Source: Actinomycetota bacterium (GTDB lineage Bacteria > Actinomycetota > Actinomycetes > Streptosporangiales > Streptosporangiaceae). From it: a stretch of 64,000 bases of DNA. Location: positions 1-64,000 of the forward strand of contig DAHVDE010000023.1 in NCBI GenBank assembly GCA_027313705.1, written 5' to 3'. This document shows, one piece after another, positions 27,676 to 40,742 of this stretch (positions are counted from its first letter, which is position 1; the number at the start of each line of letters is the position of its first letter). The translations under genes and the position numbers were made by a program. The notes below the pieces were generated by a model. It did no database searches and was not told the DNA's origin. It saw nothing but the letters and a program-made list of their open reading frames with translations.

Positions 27676-28518
27676 TCAGGGTTCATGCCAGACTTCATGC
27701 AGTGAACCCAACCATCCGCGGCTGGCAATGGTCAAGCATGGCGAGTCCGTCAGGTATGAAGCGTCGCTTAATGGCTGGCTCACGCGCCTTCCTGGTAAGT
27801 GCCGAGCCGACCAGCGCGGCCCGAAGCAAGCCCACTCGATCGCCCAGCAAGCCAGGCGGCGCCGGTCCATGGCCCATCTGACCAGCCAGCCAAGCCCGAA
27901 CCCGGTCAGCAAAAGCCCGAGCGCGGTCATAACCTCGACCAGAATTACACGGAATGTCACGATATTAGCGGTGACCGGACCTTGCCCGGTCACCGCGCCA
28001 CGCTGGTTAACCCAGATCTTGACGCTCGCCCCGACCGGCGTCCCTGGCGCGGCAGGCACAAGGCCGGTCTTGCGGACGCCAGCCGGAGTCCGCCACCGGC
28101 CGTAAACCCATGCCGTCTCGCTGGCACTGAAGCCATTCATCCTGGCGGGGGCGGCAGTGAGCACGACCGCGCTGACCTCGCGCCAGGACCGCTCGGCAAC
28201 GACCAGTCGCATGTTGCTTGCCCTGGTCGCGCCGCCCGCCATCGGCACGAGCAGCGGCACGGCGATCAAGAATGCCACCGCGAGCAGCAGCCAGAACGCC
28301 CGTTCAGCCCGGTCGATGCCGCGCCGCAAAGGATTGCCGTCCATCCCGGCCAGGCGAGCAGCCCGCCTGAGCGGCCTGGACGTGTTCCATCTGCTACGGT
28401 CCCCCGTCCGTCGCACACCGACAGCATTCCCAGCCATAGCCAATCCACGCACCACGTCGTTCCGAAGCCGCCAGGCGAGCCGATCGTGGTAGCGTGCGCG
28501 AGGTAGACGGGGGGTCAA
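27676..28518 (-). CDS. Rv1733c-like membrane protein
   Basis: NPLRRGIDRAERAFWLLL...AWVYGRWRTPAGVRKTGLVPAAPGTPVGASVKIWVNQRGAVT; start uncertain (internal Met possible). Confidence 0.68.
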   Translation of the reverse strand: MTPRLPRARYHDRLAWRLRNDVVRGLAMAGNAVGVRRTGDRSRWNTSRPLRRAARLAGMDGNPLRRGIDRAERAFWLLLAVAFLIAVPLLVPMAGGATRASNMRLVVAERSWREVSAVVLTAAPARMNGFSASETAWVYGRWRTPAGVRKTGLVPAAPGTPVGASVKIWVNQRGAVTGQGPVTANIVTFRVILVEVMTALGLLLTGFGLGWLVRWAMDRRRLACWAIEWACFGPRWSARHLPGRRVSQPLSDASYLTDSPCLTIASRGWLGSLHEVWHEP

Positions 28519-28521
28519 CGG

Positions 28522-29715
28522 TTGTACGGGGGGCCGAAGACCTGGTCCTTGCTTGATCCGCTGCGGACCAGGCGATTCTTCCTGGCCGGCGTCGCTGCCG
28601 GAGTGCTCGTCATGTCAGCGACCGGCCTGGCGGCGGCCAGGCTGATCGAGTCGCCGGGTCAGCTTGCGGCGCGATCGGCGGCGCCGGCCGGCGCTGTGAT
28701 CACCGGCGTGGCCAGCATGCGGGTACTGCGGACCGAGATCGCGGTACCAGGCACCGTGCGCGCCGGGCACACCGTGGCGGTGACCGCCGCCGCGCCTTAC
28801 CGTGCCGTGGTCCTCACCGGGGTGCCGGTCAAGCTCGGGGATGTGGTCAGGCCAGGACAGGTGATCGCCGAGATCGACGGCAGGCCGGTCATCTTGCTCA
28901 GGGGCACGCTGCCGCCATTTCGCGACCTGCGAGAAGGCGATGCCGGCCCGGACGTGACCCAGTTGCAGGCCGCGCTCAGGGGCCTTGGTTACGCCGACTA
29001 CGACGCGGCCGGCTATTTCGGCCCTGGCACCGCCTTCGCTTTGCGGCTGCTCTACCAGCATCTCGGCTACTCCGCACCGCTTTACCGCCGGCAGCCGAGC
29101 CGGCCCGGCCGGCACCTGCCGCCGCAGGTCTACCTGCCCATGGCTCAGGTGAGCTACATCCCCGCGGCGGCGGCGCTGGTCGTAGCCGTCGATGCCAGGG
29201 CGGGCAGCACCGTGGCAGCCGGCCGCGTCGTGCTGAGACTGGCCACAGGTAACCCGTACGTGACCGGGCTGCTCAGCGCCGGGCAGGCCACGCTGATCAG
29301 GGCGGGCGACCCGGCCGTTATCGATTCAGCCAGCCCGCACGTCGCGGCGGCCGGCACGGTGACGGCGATCGGCGCCATTCCCGCCTACGCCAGAGGCGCC
29401 GGCCTGGCGGGCTTCCCCGTCCATGTCACGCTGAAACACCCGCTGGCCGAGAGCCTGACCGGCCTGAGGGTCAGGCTCACGATCTGGTCAGCGGTCACCA
29501 GGTCCCCGGTACTCACGGTGCCGCTGGCCGCGGTATCTAGCACCGGCTCGGCACGCCGCATGGTCAGCTTCGTCACCACGATCGCACCTGGCGGCCGCAC
29601 CAGCCGGGTCACGGTAACCACCGGCCGGTCAGCGGGCGGTTACGTGGCGGTGACCCCGGCCGGCCAGGACGCGCTCCGGCCAGGCGACCACGTCGTGATC
29701 GGAGCGCGCCGGTGA
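28522..29715 (+). CDS. Membrane-fusion/adaptor-like protein with peptidoglycan-binding domain
   Basis: DLREGDAGPDVTQLQAALRGLGYADYDAAGYFGPGTAFALRLLYQ; HlyD-like VKLGDVVRPGQVIAEIDGRPV. Confidence 0.82.
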   Translation: MYGGPKTWSLLDPLRTRRFFLAGVAAGVLVMSATGLAAARLIESPGQLAARSAAPAGAVITGVASMRVLRTEIAVPGTVRAGHTVAVTAAAPYRAVVLTGVPVKLGDVVRPGQVIAEIDGRPVILLRGTLPPFRDLREGDAGPDVTQLQAALRGLGYADYDAAGYFGPGTAFALRLLYQHLGYSAPLYRRQPSRPGRHLPPQVYLPMAQVSYIPAAAALVVAVDARAGSTVAAGRVVLRLATGNPYVTGLLSAGQATLIRAGDPAVIDSASPHVAAAGTVTAIGAIPAYARGAGLAGFPVHVTLKHPLAESLTGLRVRLTIWSAVTRSPVLTVPLAAVSSTGSARRMVSFVTTIAPGGRTSRVTVTTGRSAGGYVAVTPAGQDALRPGDHVVIGARR

Positions 29716-30458
29716 CGACCGGCCTGCGGCCTCCCGTCGTCGAGCTCGAGGCGATCGAACTGCGTCAGCCCAGGTCGACGCCGTCGCCGGGCGGCCGCAT
29801 CGACCTCACGGTCTGGCCAGGCGAACTGATCACGCTGGCCGGGACGCCCAGGTCTGGCCGGTCGGCGCTGCTCAGCGTGCTCGGTCTGCTTGACCGGCCG
29901 GCCGCTGGCAGGTACCTGCTGAACGGCGCGGATACCTCCAGGCTGAAGGACAAGGAGGCCTCGGCGCTGCGCGGCAGGCTGATCGGCTTGGTGTTCCAGC
30001 GCAAGATGCTGCTGCCGAGCAGGTCGGTGCTCGACAATGTGATGCTGCCGCTGCGCTACGCGGGCCAGCGCGGCCCGCGCCGCCTTGCCATCGCGCTCGG
30101 CTGCCTGGAGCGGGCCGGGCTTGCCGACCGGGCGGCGCTCATGACCTGGCAGCTATCCGCGGGCGAACTCGCCCTGTGCGCGATCGCCAGGGCGCTGGTC
30201 ACCAGCCCTGGCCTGCTGCTCTGTGACGAGCCAGCAGCCGGGGTTGAACGAGAAGCCGCGGCCAGGATCGGCGGCCTGCTCGCAGCGCTGTCGAGGGAAG
30301 GCAGGACCGTGATCGCGGCCACCGACGACCAGTTCACCGCCGCCTACAGTTCCAGGTCGGTACTGCTCGGCCGCATCGCCGCGATCGAGGCGCCGGCGAT
30401 CACCGCCGCAGCAGCTAGCACGACTCCAGCCAGGGAAGCGGCCGGCCTCAATGACTAA
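29712..30458 (+). CDS. ABC ATP-binding subunit (MacB/LolD-like) with degenerate nucleotide-binding motifs
   Basis: Walker A GTPRSGRSALL (K to R), Q-loop VFQ, signature LSAGE, Walker B LLLCDEPAAG, H-loop ATDD (H to D). Confidence 0.82.
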   Translation: MTTGLRPPVVELEAIELRQPRSTPSPGGRIDLTVWPGELITLAGTPRSGRSALLSVLGLLDRPAAGRYLLNGADTSRLKDKEASALRGRLIGLVFQRKMLLPSRSVLDNVMLPLRYAGQRGPRRLAIALGCLERAGLADRAALMTWQLSAGELALCAIARALVTSPGLLLCDEPAAGVEREAAARIGGLLAALSREGRTVIAATDDQFTAAYSSRSVLLGRIAAIEAPAITAAAASTTPAREAAGLND

Positions 30459-31698
30459 CGTGGCGACCAGGCCGACCGTGCTCAGGGCGCCAGACGCGCT
30501 CGCCGAGGCCGGCGCCGCGATCACCGCCAGGCATGGACCTGCCATCTTCACCAGCTGCTGCGTCATGCTCGCGGTGGCCTGGTTCGTCGCCGCGCTCGGC
30601 CTGATCAGCACCGCCGAAGGCGCGGTGGCGAAGGCGTTCGCGGCCAGGCTGCCGACGTCCCTGACGATCACCGCGCCGGCCTCGGGGTTGCCTGACCCGC
30701 CGTTCCCCTTCCCGGCCGGCGCGGCGGCCAGGCTGGCCGCGATGCCTGGAGTGGTCGCGGCGGGCGTGTGGTGGCCGGCACGCCTGGACGGCGGACCAGT
30801 CACGGTCAGCACTGGACCTGGGTCATGGCCGGTGGCCGGCCTGCGCCCGCCGGTGATCGCGGCCGGTCCAGGGTTCCTCGCGGCGGCGGGCGTCAAGGTA
30901 GGGGCGGGCCGCGCGTTCGATGCCTGGGACCATGCACACGCGGCCGGCACCTGCCTCGTCGGCTCGGCGCTCGCCCGCCGACTCGGCCTCGCCTGGCCAG
31001 GCCGCCAGCAGCTCATCTACCTCGGCGGCCTGGCCTGCACGGTGACCGGGATCGTGGCGAGCGCACCCGCGCGGCCCGCCCTGCTCGGCTCGGTCATGCT
31101 GCCTGCCTCGGCCGCGACGGCGTTTTTCGGTCCGCCAGGACGGCCTGCGGGCGGCGGACCCGCGATCGTGGTCCGCGTCAGGCCTGGCGCCGCCGCGACG
31201 GTGGCCAGGCTGGCGCCTTACGAGATCAGTGCAGCCGCACCCCGCCAGTTCCGTGTCGCCGTGCCGCCGAGCCCGGTGCAGCTAGACCGGCAGGTCTCGG
31301 GCGCACTGCACGGCTTGTTCGCGATTGCCTGCTGGGCGGGAGCCGTTTTCTGCCTTATTGGCATATCAGGATTTTCCTATTTCATCGCGGCACAGCGGCT
31401 GCCTGAATTGTCGCTGCGCCGAGCACTCGGGGCCAGGCGGCGGCACATCGCGGTGCACGTGCTCACCGAGTCTGCGCTGCTCGGGCTGCTAGGCGGACTC
31501 GCCGGAGCCGGCCTAGGCGTGGCCGTCATCGTCCTGGCGGCGCAGGCCATGGGCTGGACTCCGGTGGCCAACCCGGTGACGCTCTGGCCGGCGCCGCTCG
31601 CCGGGGCCTGCGCCGGGCTGGTCGCCGGAATCGTTCCCGCAGCGCGGGCGGCATGGATCAGGCCGGCCCGCGGGCTGACCAAATTCGCGCCTTTGTAG
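30451..31698 (+). CDS. MacB/FtsX-like ABC permease
   Basis: LPELSLRRALGARRRHIAVHVLTESALLGLLGGLAGAGLGV; C-terminal GLVAGIVPAARAAWIRPARGLT. Confidence 0.82.
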   Translation: MTNVATRPTVLRAPDALAEAGAAITARHGPAIFTSCCVMLAVAWFVAALGLISTAEGAVAKAFAARLPTSLTITAPASGLPDPPFPFPAGAAARLAAMPGVVAAGVWWPARLDGGPVTVSTGPGSWPVAGLRPPVIAAGPGFLAAAGVKVGAGRAFDAWDHAHAAGTCLVGSALARRLGLAWPGRQQLIYLGGLACTVTGIVASAPARPALLGSVMLPASAATAFFGPPGRPAGGGPAIVVRVRPGAAATVARLAPYEISAAAPRQFRVAVPPSPVQLDRQVSGALHGLFAIACWAGAVFCLIGISGFSYFIAAQRLPELSLRRALGARRRHIAVHVLTESALLGLLGGLAGAGLGVAVIVLAAQAMGWTPVANPVTLWPAPLAGACAGLVAGIVPAARAAWIRPARGLTKFAPL

Positions 31699-31743
31699 CC
31701 GGCCACCCGCGTGACCGCGCCGCGCCCGCGACAAAATGATCGG

Positions 31744-32922
31744 ATGGCCTGCACTGCGCACCTCGCCTGGACCGACCGGCTGACCGGCTACAACTTCGGG
31801 CCCGGCCACCCCCTGGCGCCGATCAGGGTAGAACTGACCATCGAACTGGCACGTAACCTCGGCGTGCTCGACGCGGAGTGCCTCGAGGTGCGCCCGCCTG
31901 AGCCGGCCACCGACGCCGAGCTTGAACTCGTGCACGACCCCGAGTACATCGCGGCCGTCAGGAAGGCGGGCGCCACCGGGGCGTTCGAGGCGGCGGCCAG
32001 GTTCGGGCTCGGCACCCCGGACGACCCGATCTTTCCCGGCATGCATGAGGCGTCGGCCCTGATCGCCGGCGCTACCCTGGCGGCCGCCAGGGCGGTGTGG
32101 ACCGGATCGGCCGCGCACGGCATCAGCATCGGGGGCGGACTGCACCACGCCATGCGCGGCCACGCCAGCGGGTTCTGCGTCTACAACGACCCGGCGATCG
32201 CCATCGCCTGGCTGCTGGCCAGGGGAGCCAAGCGGATCGCCTACGTGGACATCGACGTGCACCACGGCGACGGCGTGCAGGCCGCGTTCTACGATGACCC
32301 GCGGGTGCTTACGATCAGCCTGCACGAGCACCCGGCGACCTTGTTTCCCGGCACCGGCCGAGCCAGCGAGACCGGCGGCCCAGGTGCGCCAGGCTCGGCG
32401 GTGAACGTGGCGCTCCCCGCAGGGACAGCGGACGCGGGCTGGCTGCGGGCGTTTCACGCGGTGGTACCGCCCCTGCTGCGCAAGTTCCGGCCGGAGATAC
32501 TGGTCAGCCAGCACGGCTGCGACACGCACTGGTCGGATCCGCTGGCCAACCTGGAACTGACCATCGACGGCCAGCGTGCCGCGCACGCGGCCATCCACGC
32601 CCTGGCCCACGAGTGCGCTGGCGGCCGGTGGCTGCTGACCGGCGGCGGCGGCTACTCACTGGTCCAGGTGGTACCGCGCACCTGGACTCACCTGATCGCC
32701 GAGGCGACCGGGCATCCGCTCGACCCGGCGGCCGAGACGCCGCCGCGCTGGCGTGCCTACGTGACCAGCAGGACCAGGGAAACCGCGCCGCAGTACCTGA
32801 CCGAGGAAGCCCCTGCCGCCTTTACCCCCTACGAACGCGGCTTCGACCCGGCCGACCCGGTCGACAGGGCCATCAGGGCCACCAGGGACGCCGTCTTCGC
32901 CGACCACGGCCTCATGCCTTAG
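31744..32922 (+). CDS. Histone deacetylase family / AcuC-like deacetylase
   Basis: GGGLHHAMRGHASGFCVYNDPAIAIAWLL, YVDIDVHHGDGVQAAFYDDPRVLTISLHEHP. Confidence 0.9.
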   Translation: MACTAHLAWTDRLTGYNFGPGHPLAPIRVELTIELARNLGVLDAECLEVRPPEPATDAELELVHDPEYIAAVRKAGATGAFEAAARFGLGTPDDPIFPGMHEASALIAGATLAAARAVWTGSAAHGISIGGGLHHAMRGHASGFCVYNDPAIAIAWLLARGAKRIAYVDIDVHHGDGVQAAFYDDPRVLTISLHEHPATLFPGTGRASETGGPGAPGSAVNVALPAGTADAGWLRAFHAVVPPLLRKFRPEILVSQHGCDTHWSDPLANLELTIDGQRAAHAAIHALAHECAGGRWLLTGGGGYSLVQVVPRTWTHLIAEATGHPLDPAAETPPRWRAYVTSRTRETAPQYLTEEAPAAFTPYERGFDPADPVDRAIRATRDAVFADHGLMP

Positions 32923-32967
32923 CGCTGGCCGGCGGCGGGACGACCCGACATAAGGCAGAATGCCGTC

Positions 32968-34692
32968 ATGGCGGACTTTACTTATGACACGGTTTCACGG
33001 CCCGGCCAGCGGACGGCACGCCAGGTTGCCGACAGTTATGTCTTCGCGCTGGCTGAGCTCGATCCGCTGCTGTCGACCAGACTCGGGCTCAAGGCAGGCG
33101 AAGACCGGCTGCCCGACCTGTCGCCGGCCGGGCAGGAGGCGACCGACGAGCTTTCCCGGCGCACGCTCGCCGAGGTCGCGGCGGCCAGCACCGATGACCC
33201 GGACGACCGGCGGTGCGCCAGGCTGCTGCGCGAGCGGCTCGGAGCAGAACTCGCGTTCAGCGCGAGCGGCGAGCATTTCCGCGCCATCTCGAACCTGTTC
33301 GGCCCGCCGCAGCGCGTGCGCAACGTGTTCCTCGACATGCCGGCAGGCACGGAAGAGGACTGGGCCGCCATCGCGTCCCGGATGTCGCGAGTGCCGCAGG
33401 CCATGACCGGTTACCGTGCGACCCTCGCCGAAGGACTGAGCCGTGGCCTGATCGCGGGACCGAGGGCGGTGCGCACGGTGATCGGCCAGTATCGCGACTG
33501 GGCGGCGGCCGGAGCAGGCCAGGGGTGGTTCGCCCAGTTCGCCGCCGGAGCCGAGCAAGCGGGCGTCTCCGGTGCGCTGCGCGCCGGCCTGGACCGGGCG
33601 GCCGCGGCCGCCATCGAGGCCATCGCCGGCCTCGGTGACTGGCTGGCCGCCGGCTACCTGCCGCGTGCCGAGGGTCAGCCCGATGGTGTCGGCGCCGAGC
33701 GTTACCGCGTCTGCGCCCGCGCGTTCACCGGTGCCGACCTGGACCTGGCGCAGGCCTACGAGTACGGCTGGTCGCAATACCGCGAGCTCTCGGCGCAGAT
33801 GACGGCCCTGGCCGGGCAGATCCGGCCGGGAACAGCGGGCATGGCGGAAGCTTTCAGCTACCTGAACGAGCACGGCGAGGCCGTCGAAGGTGTGCAGGAG
33901 ATCCGCGGCCGCTTGCAGCGGATGATGGACGACGCGATCGCCGAACTCGACGGCACCTGTTTCGACATCGCGGACCCGATCAGGGTCGTAGAGGCCAGGA
34001 TCGCGCCGGCGGGCAGCGCGGCGGCACCCTACTACACGGCGCCATCACGCGGCTTCGCCAGGCCGGGCCGTACCTGGCTGCCGACACTCGGCCAGACCAG
34101 GTTCCCGCTGTGGAACCTGGTGAGCACCTGGTATCACGAAGGAGTCCCTGGACACCACCTCCAGCTCGCGCAATGGCGCTATCTGGACGACCGGCTGTCG
34201 ATCTACCAGACGAGCGCGGGCGCCGTGAGCGCGTGCGTCGAAGGCTGGGCCCTTTACGCCGAACGGCTGATGGACGAGCTCGGTTATCTGGCCGACCCTG
34301 GCAGCCGCCTCGGCTACCTGGACGCGCAGATGGCGCGGGCGATCAGGGTCATTATCGATATCGGCATGCACGTCGAAGCGAAGATCCCCGCCGATTCCCC
34401 TGTCGGCGCCGACCAGACCTGGACCCCGGACCTGGCCAGGGAATTTTTCGGCAGGCACAGCGGCCGTCCGAAGGAATTCCTTGACAGCGAGATCGTCCGC
34501 TACCTGAGCATGCCGGGCCAGGCCATCAGCTACAAGCTCGGCGAACGCGCCTGGCTGGCCGGGCGGGACGCGGCCAGGGCAGCCAAGGCGGCCAGCGGCG
34601 AGGAATTCGACCTGAAGGCCTGGCATATGGCCGCCCTTTCGCTCGGCTCGCTTGGCCTGGACGACCTGAGCGAGGAACTAGCGGTGCTCTAA
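32968..34692 (+). CDS. DUF885 family (M32-like) protein
   Basis: WYHEGVPGHHLQLAQ; EGWALYAERLMDELGY. Confidence 0.85.
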   Translation: MADFTYDTVSRPGQRTARQVADSYVFALAELDPLLSTRLGLKAGEDRLPDLSPAGQEATDELSRRTLAEVAAASTDDPDDRRCARLLRERLGAELAFSASGEHFRAISNLFGPPQRVRNVFLDMPAGTEEDWAAIASRMSRVPQAMTGYRATLAEGLSRGLIAGPRAVRTVIGQYRDWAAAGAGQGWFAQFAAGAEQAGVSGALRAGLDRAAAAAIEAIAGLGDWLAAGYLPRAEGQPDGVGAERYRVCARAFTGADLDLAQAYEYGWSQYRELSAQMTALAGQIRPGTAGMAEAFSYLNEHGEAVEGVQEIRGRLQRMMDDAIAELDGTCFDIADPIRVVEARIAPAGSAAAPYYTAPSRGFARPGRTWLPTLGQTRFPLWNLVSTWYHEGVPGHHLQLAQWRYLDDRLSIYQTSAGAVSACVEGWALYAERLMDELGYLADPGSRLGYLDAQMARAIRVIIDIGMHVEAKIPADSPVGADQTWTPDLAREFFGRHSGRPKEFLDSEIVRYLSMPGQAISYKLGERAWLAGRDAARAAKAASGEEFDLKAWHMAALSLGSLGLDDLSEELAVL

Positions 34693-34715
34693 ATCTGCCC
34701 GGCCTGATATCAGGC

Positions 34716-35045
34716 ATGTTGCCCATAGGCCGGCCACGGGCGAGGACAGCAGTCCAGGTCGAAGTGGTTCAGCTGCAGGACGGCGTTCCCGGCGGGAACG
34801 AGGAGACCTACGATTTCCTGGTTCAGACCCAAGTCGGCCTGTCTGCGGACTCAGGCATCGAAGGCAGCGACCCGCCGCGCCTCCGCGAGGCGCTCCGCAC
34901 CGCCGGACTCGGCACCGAAGGCACGGCCGCACCCTGCGCCGCCGCGCTGGCCATTTTCGAGGTAATCGCCGGCACCATAATCACCCGGACGGCCCTGGAA
35001 GGCCGGTTCAGCGTCGGGTCTGCCGCAGATCCTTATAACTTGTAG
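34716..35045 (+). CDS. Hypothetical protein
   Basis: 109-aa ORF in an otherwise empty interval; no recognisable domain. Confidence 0.3.
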   Translation: MLPIGRPRARTAVQVEVVQLQDGVPGGNEETYDFLVQTQVGLSADSGIEGSDPPRLREALRTAGLGTEGTAAPCAAALAIFEVIAGTIITRTALEGRFSVGSAADPYNL

Positions 35046-35083
35046 CCCCGTGCCATCAGGGGGAATTGCAATTCGCAGCCGAT

Positions 35084-35743
35084 TTAGGCCGAACCTGCTT
35101 CACGGGCACTCATGAGGTCGGCGATCTGCCTGGCCCCAATGGCCGGCTCGCCGCGCAGCGCCGCGATCACGCCGGCGCGGTCTTGCACCGACCGGTTCTG
35201 ACTCAGCTTTTCCTTGGCCTCGACCTGCTCGATGAGCAACTCGACGCCGACGATCGCGCGCAACTGGCCTTCGATGAACTTCTCCGGCGCGTCGGTGACC
35301 CGCCACCGGTCCGTGCGACCGTCCTCGTGCCGCTCGGTGAGCCTGGTCACGATCTCCCTGCACCAGCGCGGGTCCTGATGGAACCGCACCTCGCCGGTGA
35401 AGTGCACCGTCGTGTAGTTCCAGGTCGGCACCACCCGTCCGTGCTCCTTCTTGCTCTGGTACCACGACGGCGACACGTACGCCTGCGGTCCGCCGACGAT
35501 CGCCAGCGCCTTTGCCCCCGGCTGCGCTGTCCGCCACTGCGGGTTGTTCAGCGCCACGTGCCCGAGCAGCCTGCCGTAGCCCGCGCCGTTACCCGTCTCT
35601 GCCAGGTCCCAGATGACCGGCAGCAAGGTGGCCACCGGCCTGCTCCCGTCGAACGTCACCAGGTCAGCGGAACCGGCCAGGTCAACAAAAGCGGCAATCT
35701 TAGTCAGGTCACCATCGGCGGCGAAATGCGCGGGAGTGTACAT
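35084..35743 (-). CDS. FMN-binding negative transcriptional regulator (PaiB-like)
   Basis: MYTPAHFAADGDLTKIAAFVDL...YVSPSWYQSKKEHGRVVPTWNYTTVHFTGEV. Confidence 0.88.
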   Translation of the reverse strand: MYTPAHFAADGDLTKIAAFVDLAGSADLVTFDGSRPVATLLPVIWDLAETGNGAGYGRLLGHVALNNPQWRTAQPGAKALAIVGGPQAYVSPSWYQSKKEHGRVVPTWNYTTVHFTGEVRFHQDPRWCREIVTRLTERHEDGRTDRWRVTDAPEKFIEGQLRAIVGVELLIEQVEAKEKLSQNRSVQDRAGVIAALRGEPAIGARQIADLMSAREAGSA

Positions 35744-35848
35744 AGCACCAGGCTAACGGCTGGATCGGCGAAGCGGTCATGTCCGCCGGCAGGCATAGTC
35801 GAGGCGGAACCGGGGAGTAGTTGACTAAGACTGGAGACGGGGGGATCC

Positions 35849-36061
35849 ATGAGAGCGCTAGTCGGGGATGAACTCACGGTCAAGGGCCGCCACCAGGGCG
35901 ATGTCGACCGGCACGGGGAGATCATCGAGGTGCACGGCGACGAGGGCAATCCGCCGTACCTGGTCCACTGGCAAGACGGGCACGAGAGCGTGTTCTTCCC
36001 TTCTGCCGACACGATTGTCGCGAAGCACCGCCCGGCCGGCAAACGGCAAGCCAGGAAGTAG
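35849..36061 (+). CDS. DUF1918 domain protein
   Basis: GDELTVKGRHQGDVDRHGEIIEVHGDEGNPPYLVHWQDGHESVFFPSADT. Confidence 0.85.
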   Translation: MRALVGDELTVKGRHQGDVDRHGEIIEVHGDEGNPPYLVHWQDGHESVFFPSADTIVAKHRPAGKRQARK

Positions 36062-36074
36062 CGGAGGACGCGTC

Positions 36075-36530
36075 ATGTCACGTACTGGAGTGGACAGTCT
36101 CGACCGCAGTATCGACACGACGAACCAGTGGCTGAGCGACGTCGCGAGCGGCTTCGACACCCAAGACAGGCGGATGGCCTACAAGGTCACCAGGTCATGG
36201 CTGCACACGCTGCGGGACAGGCTGCCCGTGCCGGTCGCCGCGCACCTGGCTGCCCAGCTGCCGGAACTGCTGCGTGGCGTCTTTTACGAGGGCTGGAATC
36301 CGAGCAAGGTGCCCGTCAAGTACAGCAAGGACGAGTACCTGGACAGGTTCGCTCAAGACGCCCAGGTACACAAGGCGGATGCGCTGGACGCCGGCCAGCT
36401 GGTGACGGCTGCCCTGCGCAAGCACCTCTCACCAGGAGTAGTCAGCGAGGCCTTCGGCGTACTTCCCGCCGACATCAGGGAAATGCTCGACCAGCCGGCC
36501 GGCACGAGCGCTGGCGGGAGCAGATCGTGA
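36075..36530 (+). CDS. DUF2267 domain protein
   Basis: RRMAYKVTRSWLHTLRDRLPVPVAAHLAAQLPELLRGVFYEGWNP. Confidence 0.85.
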   Translation: MSRTGVDSLDRSIDTTNQWLSDVASGFDTQDRRMAYKVTRSWLHTLRDRLPVPVAAHLAAQLPELLRGVFYEGWNPSKVPVKYSKDEYLDRFAQDAQVHKADALDAGQLVTAALRKHLSPGVVSEAFGVLPADIREMLDQPAGTSAGGSRS

Positions 36531-37613
36531 CGACGGTGGCCCAAGCCGTTGCCCTTCGCGACCGGCGCGCCACCCGCACGGCCGTCATCTCGCTGTACCT
36601 GAACATCCCGCTTGACCTGGCCGAGCATCGCGGCTTGGCGACCAGGGCACGCGAGCTCGTGAAGGCGGCGGGCGGCGACCGGTCGCCTGCCGACATTGAG
36701 GCGGTCGCAGCGGCGGTCACGGCGGGTGCCAAGGACTGGCTCGGCCACACCATGGCGATCTTCGCCAGCGGCGAGCTCGGCCTGCTCGAGGTGATCAGTC
36801 TCCCCGGCCATGGGCCTGACCTGGCCACCCAGGACCGTGCCGTGGTGAGCGATAAACCTTACATCAGGCCGCTACTCGCAGCCGAGCAGCGAAATCCGCC
36901 TTACCAGGTGGCGGTGATCGACACCAGGCACGCCTGGCTGCTTGGCGTGGCCGACGACGAGATCGACACGCTGGCCGAGCGTACCGACCGCAGCGTGCCG
37001 AGCCCTAAGTTCGCCGGCTGGTACGGGCTCGAGGGATACCGGATGGAACAGCGGATCATGGAGTTGTCCAAGAAGCACTACCGCGACACGATCAGCGTGC
37101 TCGCGGAGCTGACATCTCCGCCGCTGGTACTTGGCGGGCAAGAGATGCAGGTCAGTCATTTCGCCCAGATGCTGCCACCGCCGGTCAAGGACCGGGTGGC
37201 GGGCAGCTTCCGGGTCGACCTGCAAACCGCCACCCCGGCCAGGGTTCGCGAGCTGTCCGCGCCGGTGATCGCCGACTGGGCCGACGCGAACGAGGCTAAG
37301 CTAGTCAACGACGTGCTCACCGAGCCGCCTGGCATCGCGGTGACCACCAACCTGGATCAGTGCGTCACTGCCGTGCGATCACGCGCCGTGGCCCAGCTTG
37401 TGCTTGCCGACGACCAGGCAATACCCGGCCTGGTCTGCACCGACTGCGGTGCGATCACGATCGGCGCGGCGCCGGCTGGCTGTGGCTGCCCGGACCCTGC
37501 GTCAGCTGGCCGCCAGGTTCCCGACGTACTCGACGAACTGGCCAGCCAGGCGCTCGACGGCGGAAGCGTGGTCACGGCCGTCAGGGACGCGCCGTTCGCG
37601 GCGGCAGCCAGGC

Positions 37614-40658
<3,045 letters not shown>

Positions 40659-40691
40659 GATCAATGCCTCCATTCGCCGCAGGCACCCTAC

Positions 40692-40709
40692 GATACCCGC
40701 AGGGGTATC
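40692..40709. promoter_or_regulatory. Perfect palindrome GATACCC-GCAG-GGGTATC, putative CsoR/CstR operator
   Basis: 7-bp perfect arms, 4-nt spacer, about 34 nt upstream of the thioredoxin ATG in the trx-cstR-ATPase operon. Confidence 0.78.
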
Positions 40710-40742
40710 AACCTCGGCCGGGGCGGGGACATTCCCGCGACT

